From NCBI RefSeq assembly GCF_002994615.1, contig NZ_PVNK01000148.1:1-64000 (forward strand): a stretch of DNA of 64,000 nt. The letters are read 5' to 3'. The DNA is from Enhygromyxa salina (lineage in GTDB: Bacteria; Myxococcota_A; Polyangia; Nannocystales; Nannocystaceae). Shown here piece after piece: positions 27,225-37,921 of the stretch. Position 1 is the first letter of the stretch. Every line of letters begins with the position of its first letter. A model generated the notes under the pieces. It did not search any database and was not told the DNA's origin. It saw only the letters and a list, made by a program, of their open reading frames with translations. The translations under genes and the position numbers were made by a program.

Positions 27225-30200
27225 CCACGCGCTCGAGGGGCTTCAGGCGGCCCTCGGTCAGGGCTTCGCCGATGATCAGCTGAAACTGCGCCTCGTGCTC
27301 ATTGGTGATCAGCCCGGTCACCGCGTTCAGGTGGGCGTACACGGCCAACATCAACCACGCGAAGTTCGCCGCCGTCGGCGAGTTGATCGCGCGCAGGACC
27401 AGCGGGTCCGCGCCGTACACAGCGACGCGCGTGTCGCCGCCCTCGATCAGCCCGCCACCCACGAGCTCGTGCGGCGACACCCACACCCGCGTCGGCGGCA
27501 GCGGGAGATCGCCGAGCACGCGGGGGTCGGGGCGCAGCTCGGACAGCCAATGCTCGAGGTTCCACGCGAGCAGGTCCGACGACATCACCCGGGTCACGTC
27601 CCAGACCTGGAGCTCGACGCCCGCATCCGAGCCTGACTCGGCCTCCTCGCCCGAGGCCGCCCCCGAGGCCCCGCTGGCCGAGGCCGGCATGACCACCCGC
27701 GACGCCTGGAGGTGGGCGTCGAGCCAGTCGCGGATGAGCGCAGGTGTGGCGTCGCCGGCCGCCAGGACCGCCGACCAATCGAAGGCTGGGATCTCCTCGC
27801 CGACGGCGTCGTGATGCTCGAAGTGGCGGCGAAACAGCTCGATCATCCGGTGGCCCGAGACCAAGGTCGCGGCCCCGGTGTCGAACAGCGGCAGGCTCAA
27901 GATGCGCTCGGCGAGCTCGGTCGAGACGCTGGCCGAGAGCCCGATCGTCCCGGCGATCAGCGTGAGCTGCTCCCCGGCGTAGGTCAGGAGCACGCGCAGC
28001 GCGGCCTCGTAGCGCCCGCGGTCGTCGCCGAGCTCGGGCAGCCGCCCGATCAAGCGCCCGAGCAACCCTGCGGCCTGCTCGTCGATCGCACCGAGCAGGA
28101 GCTCGTGCGTGCTCGCGTCCCAGTTCGAGTCGTCGATCGTGATCGAGCCGACGACGCCATAGAGATGCGCGAGCTCGTCGAGGGCCGCGACCGAGCCCCC
28201 GCCGCGGGCGCGCAGCTGGATCCGATACTCGGGCAGGCGCGTGGCCGGGATCCCGAGCACGCCCCCCCACTCGCGCTCGAACGACTCGCGGACCAAGAAC
28301 GCCACGCCCGCGGTCATCGGGTTGCGCGCGGCCTCGACGTCGTCGAGGTCGAAGTCGAAGGCCAGGCGCACGCGGCCGAGCGGCACGAGCAGGCGATAGC
28401 TGAAGGCCGAGACCGCGAGCGAGCTCGGGCGCCCCGCGGGCGGACGGCGACCGGCGAGCGCGGCGTTGGTCAGCGCGCCGAGCTCGGCCGAGCCAAGCAC
28501 GTGACCGTAGTGGACGAGCAAGCCCTCGTCCGAACGCAGCGCGGCGTGGACCTGGCCCAGACCCCAGACCTCGCCGTCGAGATCGAGAAACAGCGGGAAG
28601 TCCAGCAGCTCGTGGGTCTCGAGGGCCTCGGCCTTGCCGCTTGCGAGCGCCCGACACCCGTAGCACTGCAGCTGGCGCACGGCCTGGCGACGGTGCTCCT
28701 CGAGCTCGCGCGGGTCGGCGCCGGGCTCGTCGGCCTCGCCGAGCATCCGGCGCTTCAGGCCGTCGACCAAGCTGGCGAGGAGCTCGCCGCGGGCGTCCTC
28801 GTCGAGCTCGTCGACCTCGCCGACCTCGCCCTCGATCAACAGCGGAAAGTCTGGGTACTCGCGCAGGCCCAGGGCCACGTCGCGCACACGCACGCGCCCG
28901 CCCAGCTCCTCGGTCAGCACGTCGCGGGCGTCCACGCGCACGTAGCCGGCCTCGCCGAGCATCGAGATCAAGATCCGCTCGGTCCCCGCGTCGAGGGCCA
29001 AGATGCGATCGAGATCGAGACCGTCGAGGTCGGCCGGGACCTCGGGGATCGTGCCGTAGACGAGGCCGGCGGTCTGGTCGGTCAGCAGCGCCAGCTCGCG
29101 TAAGCTGATCGCCCGCCCCGAGACCGTGCGCAGCAAGTTCAGCGAGAAGGGATCGAAGCCCGCGACCGCGCGCAACAGCGAGAAGCTCAGGCCCGGGGCC
29201 ACGCGCCCCGGCCGGGCCGCGCGCAGGCGGGTGACGGTCACCCGCGACAGCACCTGCAGGGCGAGGCGCGCGGCGGCGGTGTTGGGCTCGATCTTGCCGA
29301 CGGCCAGGCCCGCGAGCGCGCGCTGATCTTGCTCGCGCAGCAGCGGCACCGCGAGCGCGGCGAGGCGCTCGGCCACGCGCTCGGGCAGCTGCTGCGAGCG
29401 CAGCCCCGTCGGCTGGGCCGTCGGCAGCTCGACGTCGAGCACCCGCCCGGGGTAGGCCGACGCGAACAGCTGCTGCCCGAGCAGCCGCCCCGTCGTGGTC
29501 ACGCGCACGAGCAGGCCGCGGGCGGCCGCGCCGGGCTCGGCCGGGCTGTAGAGGGTCGCGCGGATGGTCCCGGTCTCACCGATCATCACGCGCAGCTGCG
29601 TCGTGATCCGGGCCAGGAGCTCGCCTTCATTCGCCTCGGGCGCGAGGAAGCCGGCGTCGCGCAGCTCGGACCAGACCCGCGCCCACGCGACCTTGTCGAA
29701 GTCCGAGAGCGTGGCCGTGGCCTCGCCCTCCTCGTCGACCTCCGCGCGCAAGCGCAGGTTGGCGCCATGTTTGACGATCTGATCGACGAGGCTGTCGACC
29801 GGCGGCACCTCGAGTTCGACCGGCGGCAGCAGGTAGGGCTCGGCCGGGGGCTCGAGCTCGGCTTGGTCATAGAAGCGCTGATCCGCGGCGTCGCCGACCT
29901 GGGGCCGCCAGATCTGCAGCTCGCGCCCGCCGAGGACCCGGACCGCGGCGACCTGGGCCCCGGGCACCCGCAAGACCTGAGCGTCGAGCCTCCGCGCGAT
30001 GCTCTTGGCCCGGCGACCGATCGCCTCGTCGTCGCCCGTGGGCAGCTTGCGATCCGCGGGCGGCACGATCACGACCCGGGGATGCTCGCGCAGAGACTCG
30101 CGCAGCTGCGCGGGGCTGTAGGCGAGGCCGTCGACCCCGGTGATCTTGGGCGCCTCGGCCGCCTTGCCGCCGACCAGCGCCTCGGCGTAGGGCCGCAGGC

Positions 30201-31095
30201 GCAGCCACATCTCTTCGAAGCGGTCGTCACGGACGAAGCCCGAGTGGTCGACGGTCTTGTGCAGGCGATCGAAGCAGATGATCCCGCCGATCTTGTGGCC
30301 CTTGATGAGCTCGTAGTGATAGCTCTGGATCCAGACCCCCTGGGTCAGGATCTGAAAGCCCGGCTCGCCGCCGTTCGGCTTGAGCCCGATCGTCCCGTAG
30401 AGGTCGCCCTCGTCGACGCTGCGGACCTGCTTGTAGCCGAACAGGTTGGGCACGCGCTGGCGGGCCCAGCCGAACAGCGGCTGGCTGTTGAACACCAGCG
30501 GGACCGGGGCCCCGAGGCAGCGCAGCTCGACGGTCGCGTACTCGAGCCCGCCGTCCTCGTCGCCGTGGCGCCCGGTCCCGGCCGCGACCTTGGACCGGTT
30601 GAGCTTCCTGGCCCGGACGTAGGTCCCGTTGAGCGCGCCCTCGGCCCGACCGACGTCGACCTGTTCGGCGCCCGCGCGCACGACCATCCGCGCGGTCCCC
30701 CCGGGCGTGCCGTCGCCGGACTCGATCACGACCTGCTCGGGCTCGAAGAGCATCAGCGCGTTGACGCCCAGCGCCAGCGAGCGGACGTGGGCGAGGTCGA
30801 GGCGCTCTTTTGACGCGAACAAGAAGTCGAACAGCTGGGCGAGCTCGTCCTCGCGCAGCGAGCCGCCGGTCCACGAGATCAGCACGTCGCCGTCAGCGCA
30901 GGAGATGTCGACGTAGTCGGCCCCGCCCGCGATCGCGGCCTGGATGATCTCGAGGATGTAAAAATAGGGATCGGCCAGCGCGAAGCGGCGCAGCTTCTCG
31001 ATCGCGCGGCGGCGGGCGAGCTTGAACTGCTTGCGCTCGGAGAAGCCGCCCTCGCCCTGGCGCGCGCGCGCGATGACCTCGTCGATCCCGGACAT
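27214..31095 (-). CDS. Large Hsp90-like (GHKL) protein with degenerate ATP site
   Basis: 1,293 residues. The N-terminus resembles a GHKL ATPase: LADPYFYILEIIQAAIAGGADYV (N-box helix but with Ala for the usual Asn), ISWTGGSL where DxGxG is expected, and LAHVRSLALGVNALMLFEP near the G2 box. Key ATP-binding residues are therefore missing or changed. The next 1,000 residues are unrecognised and contain a CYGC pair and a Ser/Ala/Gly-Glu linker (SASGASGAASGEEAESGS). The ATG overlaps the stop of the upstream GHKL gene (TGATG), so translation is coupled and the two proteins probably act as partners. The same frame is open far upstream, but that part overlaps the neighbouring gene. Confidence 0.75.
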
Positions 31096-32948
31096 CAGCG
31101 GCCCCCCCCCGCGGCGCTGACGAAGGCCGGATCGAGCGCGGCGGCGATCAGCGAGGTGTCGAGCTCGAGCCCGCGGTTCTCGTCGAGCAGCAGCGCCTTG
31201 GCCAGGCAGTAGGCGGCCATCTCGGGCTCGTGTTCGGCGAGGCGCGAGAGCCCGCGAAAGTGGCTGTGCTCGCAATTGACGGCGGCCTCGGGCCGCTCGG
31301 GCCGCTCGTTGAGCATGATCTCCGCGGTCGGAATCGCCATCAGCGGCGCGACCTCGTGGGCGACGACGAACAGCGGCTGGCGGCCACCGGGCGCTCCGTG
31401 AAAGCGGGCGCAGACCAGCCCGCTGTAGCCGACCGTCGGCTCGAGCCGACGCAAGAAGGTGACGGCCCGCGCGAACAGGTTGGGCCGCGGGCCGAGGCCG
31501 CGCTCGAGCACCGACCAGGCCCGCGCGACCAGAGCCCTGGCCTGGGCCTGGGCCTGGTCCTCGATGAGCTCGACGCCGACGAGCACGTCGACGGGGCGGG
31601 CGATCATCTCGCCGGCCTTGACCCACGCGTCGACCTCGGGCGCCCCGCGCAGCTTGTCGCGCAGCTGCGCGAACACGCCCGTGCTCACGAACTCGCGCGA
31701 CAGGCCGTTGGCCAGCACCCGCGTGACCGGGCCAGCGATCTCGACCGAGTTGGCCCCGCCGAGCTCGTTGGCGCCGGGGATCATGATCACGGGCGTCCCC
31801 TGCCCGAGCAGCTGCTCGACCAGCGCCGAGGGCTCGGTGTCGACGTAGACCCGCCCGTCGCCCGCGGCGCGCTCGCACAGCTGATCGAGGGTGTAGGCGC
31901 GCCCGTCGAGCCCGAGCAGCAGCGGCGCCGCGCCGAGGCCCTCGAGCGCGTCGGCGCCCTCGCGCGCGAGGTAGCCCATGAGCTCGAAGTAGCGCCCGCG
32001 CTCGCTCGTGGTCCAGCGCTTGGGCCCGCCCGTGGCCTCGCTGACCGAGCGGACGAGCGCGCAGATCTCCTTTACCAGGCGCTGACGCAGGGGCCCGGCG
32101 GCCGCGCGGATGATCCTGGCCATGGCCTTGTCGTAGTTCTCGTCGCGCATCACGGTCTCGCGCGAGAGCGTGTGCTCGAGGTAGCGCGACTTGATCCGGA
32201 ACGCGACGTGGGCCAGGCCCGCGGGCACGAGGTCGGTCTTGCCCCTGACGACCGCGAGCGCGAGGCCCTTGTTGTAAAAGCCCCAGACCGGGGCGCGCGA
32301 GTAGGCCAGGACGATGTGCCCGCCCTCGTGCTCGACCGAGGTCACGCACTCGCCCTCGACCGAGAAGGGCTTGTTGATCTGCACGTACCCGCCCTCGACC
32401 GAGGCCCGATCCTCGAAGTTGATCTCGGCCTCGCTGTGGCGGCACCAGTGGTCGATCGTCTCGACGCTGCGCGCGACCAGATCGGTGTAGCGCGCGCGGT
32501 CGCCCTCGAGGAACAAGGTGATCTGCGTGCCCTCGATCGGGGTCGAGCAGGGCGACTTGAAGAAGCTGCGATCCTGATCGAAGAACACCTCCCAGTACTC
32601 GCCGTCGCGGCCGGTCTGGACGAGCACGCCCCGGGGCCGGAGCGCGAAGACCGAGACGAAGCCGATGCCGAACTTGCCGATCTTGGTCAGGTCGTGCTCT
32701 TTGCCCGACGAGAACAGGGTCGTGAGCTGCTCGTCGATGACCGCCTCGTTCATGCCCTCGCCCGCGTCGTCGACGTGGATCTCGATGACCCCGCCCGCGC
32801 CGCCAGCCTCGTCGGGGATGAAGTCGAGCCAGATCTCGATCGCCGAGCTCCCGGCGTCGATGCTGTTTTGGACCAGCTCGCGGTAAAAATCGAGGGCCGA
32901 CGAGAACTGGGTGACGAGGTTCTCGACCGCTTCGTTGGTGACGTCCAT
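31095..32948 (-). CDS. Hsp90-like GHKL ATPase
   Basis: 617 residues. An intact GHKL/Hsp90-type ATP site is visible: N-box FYRELVQNSIDAGSSAIEIW, G1 box VDDAGEGMNEAV, the lid segment FSSGKEH and G2 box KIGKFGIGFVSVFAL. The rest resembles the Hsp90 middle region in length only; no HtpG C-terminal dimer domain is seen. The ATG at 32948 is one base after the stop of the K+ channel gene, and the stop overlaps the next GHKL gene by TGATG, so all three are in one operon. Such two-GHKL pairs may form an active/inactive heteromer (inference). Function unknown. Confidence 0.8.
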   Translation of the reverse strand: MDVTNEAVENLVTQFSSALDFYRELVQNSIDAGSSAIEIWLDFIPDEAGGAGGVIEIHVDDAGEGMNEAVIDEQLTTLFSSGKEHDLTKIGKFGIGFVSVFALRPRGVLVQTGRDGEYWEVFFDQDRSFFKSPCSTPIEGTQITLFLEGDRARYTDLVARSVETIDHWCRHSEAEINFEDRASVEGGYVQINKPFSVEGECVTSVEHEGGHIVLAYSRAPVWGFYNKGLALAVVRGKTDLVPAGLAHVAFRIKSRYLEHTLSRETVMRDENYDKAMARIIRAAAGPLRQRLVKEICALVRSVSEATGGPKRWTTSERGRYFELMGYLAREGADALEGLGAAPLLLGLDGRAYTLDQLCERAAGDGRVYVDTEPSALVEQLLGQGTPVIMIPGANELGGANSVEIAGPVTRVLANGLSREFVSTGVFAQLRDKLRGAPEVDAWVKAGEMIARPVDVLVGVELIEDQAQAQARALVARAWSVLERGLGPRPNLFARAVTFLRRLEPTVGYSGLVCARFHGAPGGRQPLFVVAHEVAPLMAIPTAEIMLNERPERPEAAVNCEHSHFRGLSRLAEHEPEMAAYCLAKALLLDENRGLELDTSLIAAALDPAFVSAAGGGR

Positions 32949-32949
32949 C

Positions 32950-33870
32950 TCAGCTCGCCTCCTTCTTGTCGTTCTTGTGGTTCTCGGCCTCGGCCCGAAC
33001 CGTGCTCCCAGCGTGGGTCGCGCCATCCACGATCACCGCGGCAGGGACCCCGCCCCCGCACGCGTCGGCGCGCGGCCCGGGGATCACGATCCGCTCGGAA
33101 CGCGAGGCGCCGGCGTTTCGCTTGGTGATCTCTTGCAGGGCGACCTCGGCCGTCACGATCCCGGTTGGGACCGCGATGATCCCGTAGCCGAGCAACATCA
33201 GCAGCGACGCGATGAGCTGGCCGGGCACGGTCACCGGGGAGATGTCGCCGTAGCCGACGGTCGTGAGCGTGACGATCGCCCAGTAGATCGAGCGCGGGAT
33301 GCTGGTGAAGCCGCTGTCTTCGACGTCGTGCTCGAGGAAGTAGAGCAGCGCGCCCTGGATCACGACGATGATCAGCAGCGTGCCCAGAAACACCGAGACC
33401 TTGTAGCGCGAGGCGACCAGCGCCCGGAGCAAGCCCCCGCCCTCGCTCGCCATCTGCCCGAGCTGGAACACCCGGAACACGCGAAACAGCCGCAGCGCCC
33501 GGACGATCTGGAGCGCCTGGGTGTCGGCGAAGATCAGGCTCAGGTAGGTCGGCAGCAGCGAGAGCAGGTCGACCAGGCCCATGAACGAGAGCGCGTAGCG
33601 CTTGGGCTCGCGGACGACGACCAGGCGGGTGACGTACTCGACGGTGAACAGCGCGGTCAGGACCCACTCGAGCACGCGCAAGGTGTCGCGGTGGCGCGCT
33701 TCGAAGATCGTCACGGTCTCGAGGCTGATCGCCACGATGCTGAGCAAGATCGCCACGAGCAAGGCGATGTCGAACAGCAGCCCCGCGCGGGTGTCGGTCT
33801 CGAACACGACCGTATAGACGCGGGCACGCCACCCTTCCTCGGGACGACTCTCCGGGTCGAAGAAGCGCAC
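32950..33870 (-). CDS. Voltage-gated potassium channel
   Basis: 306 residues with the full six-segment layout: S1 LLFDIALLVAILLSIVAISL, S2 VLEWVLTALFTVEYVTRLVV, S3 near LVDLLSLLPTYLSLIF, S4 with spaced arginines (ALQIVRALRLFRVFRVFQL), S5 FLGTLLIIVVIQGALLYF, pore helix and filter TLTTVGYGD, and S6 IASLLMLLGYGIIAVPTG. The start is GTG at 33870 (VRFFDPESRPEEGW is typical of this family); the open frame upstream is low quality. It is the first gene of a three-gene unit with two GHKL proteins, an unusual partnership. Confidence 0.88.
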   Translation of the reverse strand: MRFFDPESRPEEGWRARVYTVVFETDTRAGLLFDIALLVAILLSIVAISLETVTIFEARHRDTLRVLEWVLTALFTVEYVTRLVVVREPKRYALSFMGLVDLLSLLPTYLSLIFADTQALQIVRALRLFRVFRVFQLGQMASEGGGLLRALVASRYKVSVFLGTLLIIVVIQGALLYFLEHDVEDSGFTSIPRSIYWAIVTLTTVGYGDISPVTVPGQLIASLLMLLGYGIIAVPTGIVTAEVALQEITKRNAGASRSERIVIPGPRADACGGGVPAAVIVDGATHAGSTVRAEAENHKNDKKEAS

Positions 33871-33938
33871 GGACGGGAGTGTACAGACTTTCCCGGGGAT
33901 CAGCTCAGCAGGCGCTCGAAGGCGGCGCAGGGGCTCGG

Positions 33939-34127
33939 TCACGGTCGAGGGCTCGCTCCGCACGGGCCCGTCGAGGGTGAGCGCGGGCGCGATGCCAGCT
34001 CCTGAACCCGGGCCCGATCCTCCGGATGCACCGCTGCAAACAACCCTTCGGGCGAGGCTTCCTCGCGGGAGCTCGCGGCGCCTCGCGGAAGCTCGACGAC
34101 CCGCGCCCGGAGGGTCTCCTCGTCCAT
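33939..34127 (-). pseudogene. Possible PAS-type remnant
   Basis: A 62-residue minus-strand frame from the ATG at 34127 (MDEETLRARVVELPRG, then SPEGLFAAVHPEDRARVQEL). The HPEDRARV stretch is typical of PAS domains in sensor kinases. Nothing follows it, so it is either a relic or chance. The rest of the 33871-34193 gap between the divergent channel and hydrolase genes is unremarkable. Confidence 0.25.
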
Positions 34128-34193
34128 GGACGGGCGGGGGCGCGAGCAGTATGGTAGCGAGCCTGGCCGAGGCCGAAGGCGGCCAGCGACACC

Positions 34194-34856
34194 GTGACAA
34201 ACGAGGACAAGGCAGGGCGGGCACGACGGCCTCGGGCCCGCATGATCGCCGAGCTCAGCGGCTACGCCCGGGGTCTCGCGCGCGCCCCGTCCCTCGCCCT
34301 CGACTGGCGCGCGCTCCCCCGCGGGCACGCCCCGGTCCTGGTGATCCCGGGCTTCGCCGCCGCCGACGCCTCGACCCTGGTCATCCGCGGCGTGCTCGGG
34401 CGGCTCGGCCACCCGACTCACGGCTGGGGTCTCGGCCGCAACCATGGCAACCACGCCAAGCTGCTGCCGCCGCTGATCGAGCGCGTCGCCGAGCTCGCCG
34501 AAGCGCACGCGCAGCCGATCACGCTGATCGGCTGGAGCCTCGGGGGCATGTTCGCCCGCGAGGCGACCCGCGCCGAGCCGCGGCACGTCGCCGCGATCGC
34601 TACCCTGGGGACCCCCGTCGTCGGCGGGGGCGCGGGCGCGCTGGGCGTTCCGATCACGGCGATCTACAGCAAGCGCGACGCGGTCGTGCCGTGGCAGCAG
34701 TGCATCGACCCCAACCCCGCCAACGAGGTCGAGTACATCGAGGTCGACGCCACTCACCTCGAGCTCGGCGTGGCGCCGCAGGTCTTGAAGATCCTGGCCT
34801 CGATCGTCGCGCGCTCGGGCTTGCGGTCGTCGCGAGGCGAAGCCGGCCCGGCCTGA
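34194..34856 (+). CDS. Alpha/beta hydrolase (lipase/esterase-like)
   Basis: 220 residues. Catalytic triad candidates are Ser115 in GWSLGG, Asp162 in YSKRDAVVPW and His188 in VDATHLELG. VLVIPGFAAAD at about residue 49 fits the oxyanion-loop strand. There is no signal peptide. The start is GTG at 34194. The last 35 codons, including the catalytic His, lie in a 182-base segment repeated 5.2 kb downstream, where the same C-terminus follows unrelated sequence. Confidence 0.85.
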   Translation: MTNEDKAGRARRPRARMIAELSGYARGLARAPSLALDWRALPRGHAPVLVIPGFAAADASTLVIRGVLGRLGHPTHGWGLGRNHGNHAKLLPPLIERVAELAEAHAQPITLIGWSLGGMFAREATRAEPRHVAAIATLGTPVVGGGAGALGVPITAIYSKRDAVVPWQQCIDPNPANEVEYIEVDATHLELGVAPQVLKILASIVARSGLRSSRGEAGPA

Positions 34857-34932
34857 GTCGAGCGCGGCGCTCGGTTCAGGGCGAGCTCGAGTCTGGCTCC
34901 GCGACCAGGTCCGGGCGGACCCCGTAGCTCAC
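34751..34932 (+). repeat. 182-bp direct repeat, left copy
   Basis: Matches 39974-40155 over 182 bases with no gaps and about seven changes. It holds the last 35 codons of the hydrolase gene and, on the other strand, a copy of the last codons of the kinase gene at 40099-43248 (SYGVRPDLVAEPDSSSP against SYGVRPDLVAEPDSRSP). The two copies bracket a 5,041-base insert. Confidence 0.88.
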
Positions 34933-34945
34933 GCTACTGCTACCG

Positions 34946-35614
34946 CTACTTTGGACCCCACTCGAGCAACGGTGTCTGGTAGTAGAGCACCGTCGTGCCG
35001 TCCACGATCTCTCGCCTTGAGTAGTAGAGGATCCCTCGTAGCTCGCCGACCCGCTGAGCGACTTCCATCGCCAACTCTGCATCGTCGTCCGGCTGAGCGA
35101 CATCGGGCCATAGCTGCGCGACATCGAACGTGAGCCAACCCGACGCATCGGGCACCGTCGATAGTTTGGCCCCGAGTTCGATGTCGGCAGCCACATCGAA
35201 GGGCTGAGTCAGGCCCGATTGGCCCCAGACCGCCTGCTCGTCCACCAGCAGGTAGCCATCGTTCGTCGCAACAGTGACGTGTACCGGGACGCTGACCACC
35301 ATCGAGCATGCTAGTTCCTGGTCGATGACAGTCAACTCGTAGGACTCTCCAACGAAGTTGATGGTCGTGGTGATCTGCGTCGGCGTGTCTTCGTCGAGCC
35401 AAACCGCCGCATGTACACGGGTCCCTGGGAGTTCGGCTATCGCATCGTGGAGTTCCGCGTAGGCGACGGCTTCGCTGTCGAAGCGCACGAACAGCGACTC
35501 CTCGGCACACTCGAAGGTTGAGGAGTCGCTCTCATCCTCGTTCCCGGCAGGTGAGCACGCCCCGACGACCGCGGCGGTGAGGAGAAGGGCAGTGAATCTC
35601 ACGTTACCAATCAT
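34946..35614 (-). CDS. Putative lipoprotein, unknown function
   Basis: 222 residues from the ATG at 35614 (MIGNVRFTALLLTAAVVGAC). The lipobox is VGAC, followed by an acidic spacer (SPAGNEDESDSS). The mature part has no family I recognise; two further Cys (FECAEE, LACSMV) could form a disulfide. GC is visibly lower than the neighbours. It is inside the segment bounded by 182-bp repeats. Confidence 0.7.
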   Translation of the reverse strand: MIGNVRFTALLLTAAVVGACSPAGNEDESDSSTFECAEESLFVRFDSEAVAYAELHDAIAELPGTRVHAAVWLDEDTPTQITTTINFVGESYELTVIDQELACSMVVSVPVHVTVATNDGYLLVDEQAVWGQSGLTQPFDVAADIELGAKLSTVPDASGWLTFDVAQLWPDVAQPDDDAELAMEVAQRVGELRGILYYSRREIVDGTTVLYYQTPLLEWGPK

Positions 35615-35744
35615 AGATCGGTTCGAGGATCTGCGGTACCGCCCGCCACCGCGGCCGAGGCCAGCCCCAGCTGGCCCGCGTTCGCTCGACTTCGCCGCGT
35701 GACCGACCCGACTCTGAACAGCTCGTGATGGTCGAGCCGTGTCT

Positions 35745-36024
35745 CGGCCGAGCCTCGGCTCACGGGGCTGGCCAAGTTCGGGGGCGACATCGACGATGCG
35801 CGGACCCTCGATCATGCACTTTGACGCCCACGCCCTCGTCAACGACGAGCGTGCGGCGAGAGCTCCGGGCCGAGGGCCTGCCCGCCTCCGCCTGGGCAGA
35901 AGTGATCGTGTTGGGCGATGGCGAGCAGGTTCCACTGCCGAAGGACCCAAGGCCTGGCGCTGGCTCGGTTGGGGCGCGGCCGGCGACGGACCGGGCGTTG
36001 ATCGTCGTATCGTGGGGGCGATGA
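35745..36024 (+). pseudogene. Frameshifted RraB-like (RNase E inhibitor domain) remnant
   Basis: Reading across three frames gives GLAKFGGDIDDARTLDHAL, then HFDAHALVNDERAA, then RELRAEGLPASAWAEVIVLG. This resembles the core of RraB-domain proteins (a Gly-Asp-Asp turn, a basic/Asp-His strand, then a helix with aerating Ala-Glu-Leu-Arg). At least two frameshifts are needed. Family assignment is tentative. The rest of 35615-36088 holds nothing I can support. Confidence 0.35.
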
Positions 36025-36088
36025 CGACACGTCGGCCGGTCCGTCGCGGTGGGCTCCGGTACCTGGGACGACCCGTGACTGCAGCGGA

Positions 36089-36691
36089 CTACGGGCTCGC
36101 CTCGACCTCGAGCATCATGGTCGTCAGCAGCGACCGCTCCTCGCTGGACAGGGTCCGCGTCTTGCTGAGGTGGATGAACACCATGTGCGCGACCAGGGCA
36201 AGCAGCGGATCCGAGCCGGCGCGGTCGGCCTCTGTCATCACCCCGTGACGCTCCATGTTGCAGCCCTTCCACAGGGCGGCGTCGCGACCCGCGGGGTCCA
36301 TCGTGGCCAGCGACTGCATCAGTGCTTTCGCGTCGGATCCACACACCTCGTTCAGCAATCCCGGGTTCTCGAAGAGGCTCTTGGCGAGCAGCGCTTCGTG
36401 CATGTCGGGGTCAGACTCCGTGATGGCCTCGAGCCCCTCGACCAGCGATGGCGGGAGGGCAGCCTTGTCGATCTCGACGATGGCCGCGGTGGCCAGCGCC
36501 GGCCGCATGTCGGGGGCGACCGTGGCGATCGCGTCCATCGCCTTGGTGGCCTCGCCTTGCTTGCCCGCATCGACCGGCTTCTCGGGTGCCTTCGCCTCGG
36601 CCGTGGGCTCGCCCGAAGACTTGGCCTTCTCGTCGCCGTCACAGGCCACGGACAAGAGCAGACACGGAAGCAACAGCGCTCGAAAGCTCAT
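36089..36691 (-). CDS. Putative lipoprotein, unknown function
   Basis: 200 residues with a signal peptide and lipobox (MSFRALLLPCLLLSVAC), an Ala/Lys/Glu spacer (EKAKSSGEPTAEAKAPEKP) and a mostly helical mature domain (AMDAIATVAPDMRPALATAA; ALMQSLATMDPAGRD). Two Cys (NEVCGSD, WKGCNM) are conserved-looking. Not recognised. Inside the 5-kb insert. Confidence 0.75.
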   Translation of the reverse strand: MSFRALLLPCLLLSVACDGDEKAKSSGEPTAEAKAPEKPVDAGKQGEATKAMDAIATVAPDMRPALATAAIVEIDKAALPPSLVEGLEAITESDPDMHEALLAKSLFENPGLLNEVCGSDAKALMQSLATMDPAGRDAALWKGCNMERHGVMTEADRAGSDPLLALVAHMVFIHLSKTRTLSSEERSLLTTMMLEVEASP

Positions 36692-37180
36692 GGCCCGTGA
36701 CTATCACGGGACAGAGATGATGAGAGCCGCGCGCTGATGGCGCCGGAGCACTCGGCTGGCACACGAACCCGGAGCTCCTCGGCGCCAGCACGGTGAAGAG
36801 TGAGCACTTCCAATTCCAACCCGCGGGAACGGCCGTCCTGGAGAGTCACGCGATGCGAGGAGTCCACCGGCAGTTCGTGCTCGCCCGCGGTCGGCGGGAC
36901 GAAGGCGGTGAACATGACGGGGCCCGACCCGCGCAGGTCGTCCCCACAGGGATCCTCGACCTCACTCTGGGTGAGCATGACGATGATCGGAGCTCGCGGC
37001 TCGTCGTCCGAATAGCTGACGGAGTACGCGTGGGTCAGCGTCCCCGCCCTGGGCAGCTGTTGTCGGCGACCAGGGCCACGCGCCCGAGGCCGAAGGTCGA
37101 GCGGCGCACGATCCGGCCCCCGACCTCGCGCATGGCCGCGTCGAGCTCGTCGAGACGCCGCACCATTCGTCGAGCGCGAG
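36688..37180 (-). pseudogene. Frameshifted gene, unrecognised
   Basis: The N-terminal part (MVRRLDELDAAMREVGGRI, then VRRSTFGLGRVALVADNS) and the C-terminal part (HAYSVSYSDDEPRAPIIVML, PVMFTAFVPPTAGEHELPVD) are both protein-like but lie in different frames, joined near 37040. Either a real frameshift or a sequencing error. The stop overlaps the start of the downstream lipoprotein gene by 4 bases, so the two were probably one operon. Confidence 0.45.
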
Positions 37181-37186
37181 CGTGGC

Positions 37187-37326
37187 AGCAGACGTCTGGC
37201 GTCGTTGTCGAGCTGCGCCACGACCCTGGTGCGATACGACCCAAACAACCCCGCCGACGCGATCATCGACGTCGACCTGCGCGTGGGATGGGGCTGTTCA
37301 TCATCGCGGGTGTGTTCATCGAGTAG
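37187..37326 (+). pseudogene. DUF3592-like C-terminal remnant
   Basis: One frame reads VRYDPNNPADAIIDVDLRVG, then after a one-base shift GLFIIAGVFIE and a stop. The Y-D-P-x-N-P-x-x-A pattern followed by a membrane helix is the C-terminus of DUF3592 membrane proteins. No N-terminal part is found. Confidence 0.4.
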
Positions 37327-37384
37327 TTGCCTGCTGGCAACCGGACTCAGAACTGGGCACGCATCACCTCACGAATAAGTAGAC

Positions 37385-37663
37385 GAGGTAGCTGGCGAAG
37401 CGACCGCGCTCGAACCCGGCACGAAACCCCAGAGCCCTCACCCGTGGACGTGGCTGCTGCAACGGGTGTTCGCAGTCGACATCATGGTCTACTCGCGTTC
37501 TCGCGGCTCGATGAAGCGGGTCGAGATCACCAACGAGCGCGACGCGATAGCGCGAGTCCTCACCACCGCTCGGCTCGGGTCGAGGCCACCACCACGGTCG
37601 AGGCCACCACCACGGCCGGGGCCGCCGCTCCACGGCCAGCTCGAGCTGAAATTCGCAGCCTGA
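37385..37663 (+). pseudogene. IS91-like transposase C-terminal remnant
   Basis: The frame reads HPWTWLLQRVFAVDIM, then GSMKRVEITNERDAIARVL and a Pro/Arg-rich stretch ending HGQLELKFAA. This is the familiar end of IS91-type transposases (RVFAVDVL-x-CPRCGG, then EREAIARIL, then a Pro-rich tail ending QLELxFAA). The CPRCGG zinc knuckle is mutated to YSRSRG and the catalytic part is missing. It is the only transposase trace in the 5-kb insert. The rest of 37327-37921 shows nothing else. Confidence 0.5.
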
Positions 37664-37921
37664 GCGCCGCGATCCCAACCAGCTTTGCGTTGGCTTCGCC
37701 GTGTCTCGAACCGCGAGTTCGACCAGGTGAGGTGCGAAGTTGTTCACGCCCATCGCCCTCCCCGGTCGCTCGTCCGGGCTCGGCGACTGATCCTTGACCG
37801 AGGTCTGGCTCACCCGGCACAGATGAGTGACTGGCGTCACTCCGACAACCGGTTCTCGTCACCAGACCACCGTTTGAAACTCCTCTGCGCTGATCACCGC
37901 GATGAACTACGCTCCGCCGCC

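Noticed and set aside
37578..37620. Tandem GAGGCCACCACCACG-type repeat as a separate feature
   Set aside because: Part of the Pro/Arg-rich tail of the decayed transposase; only two units.
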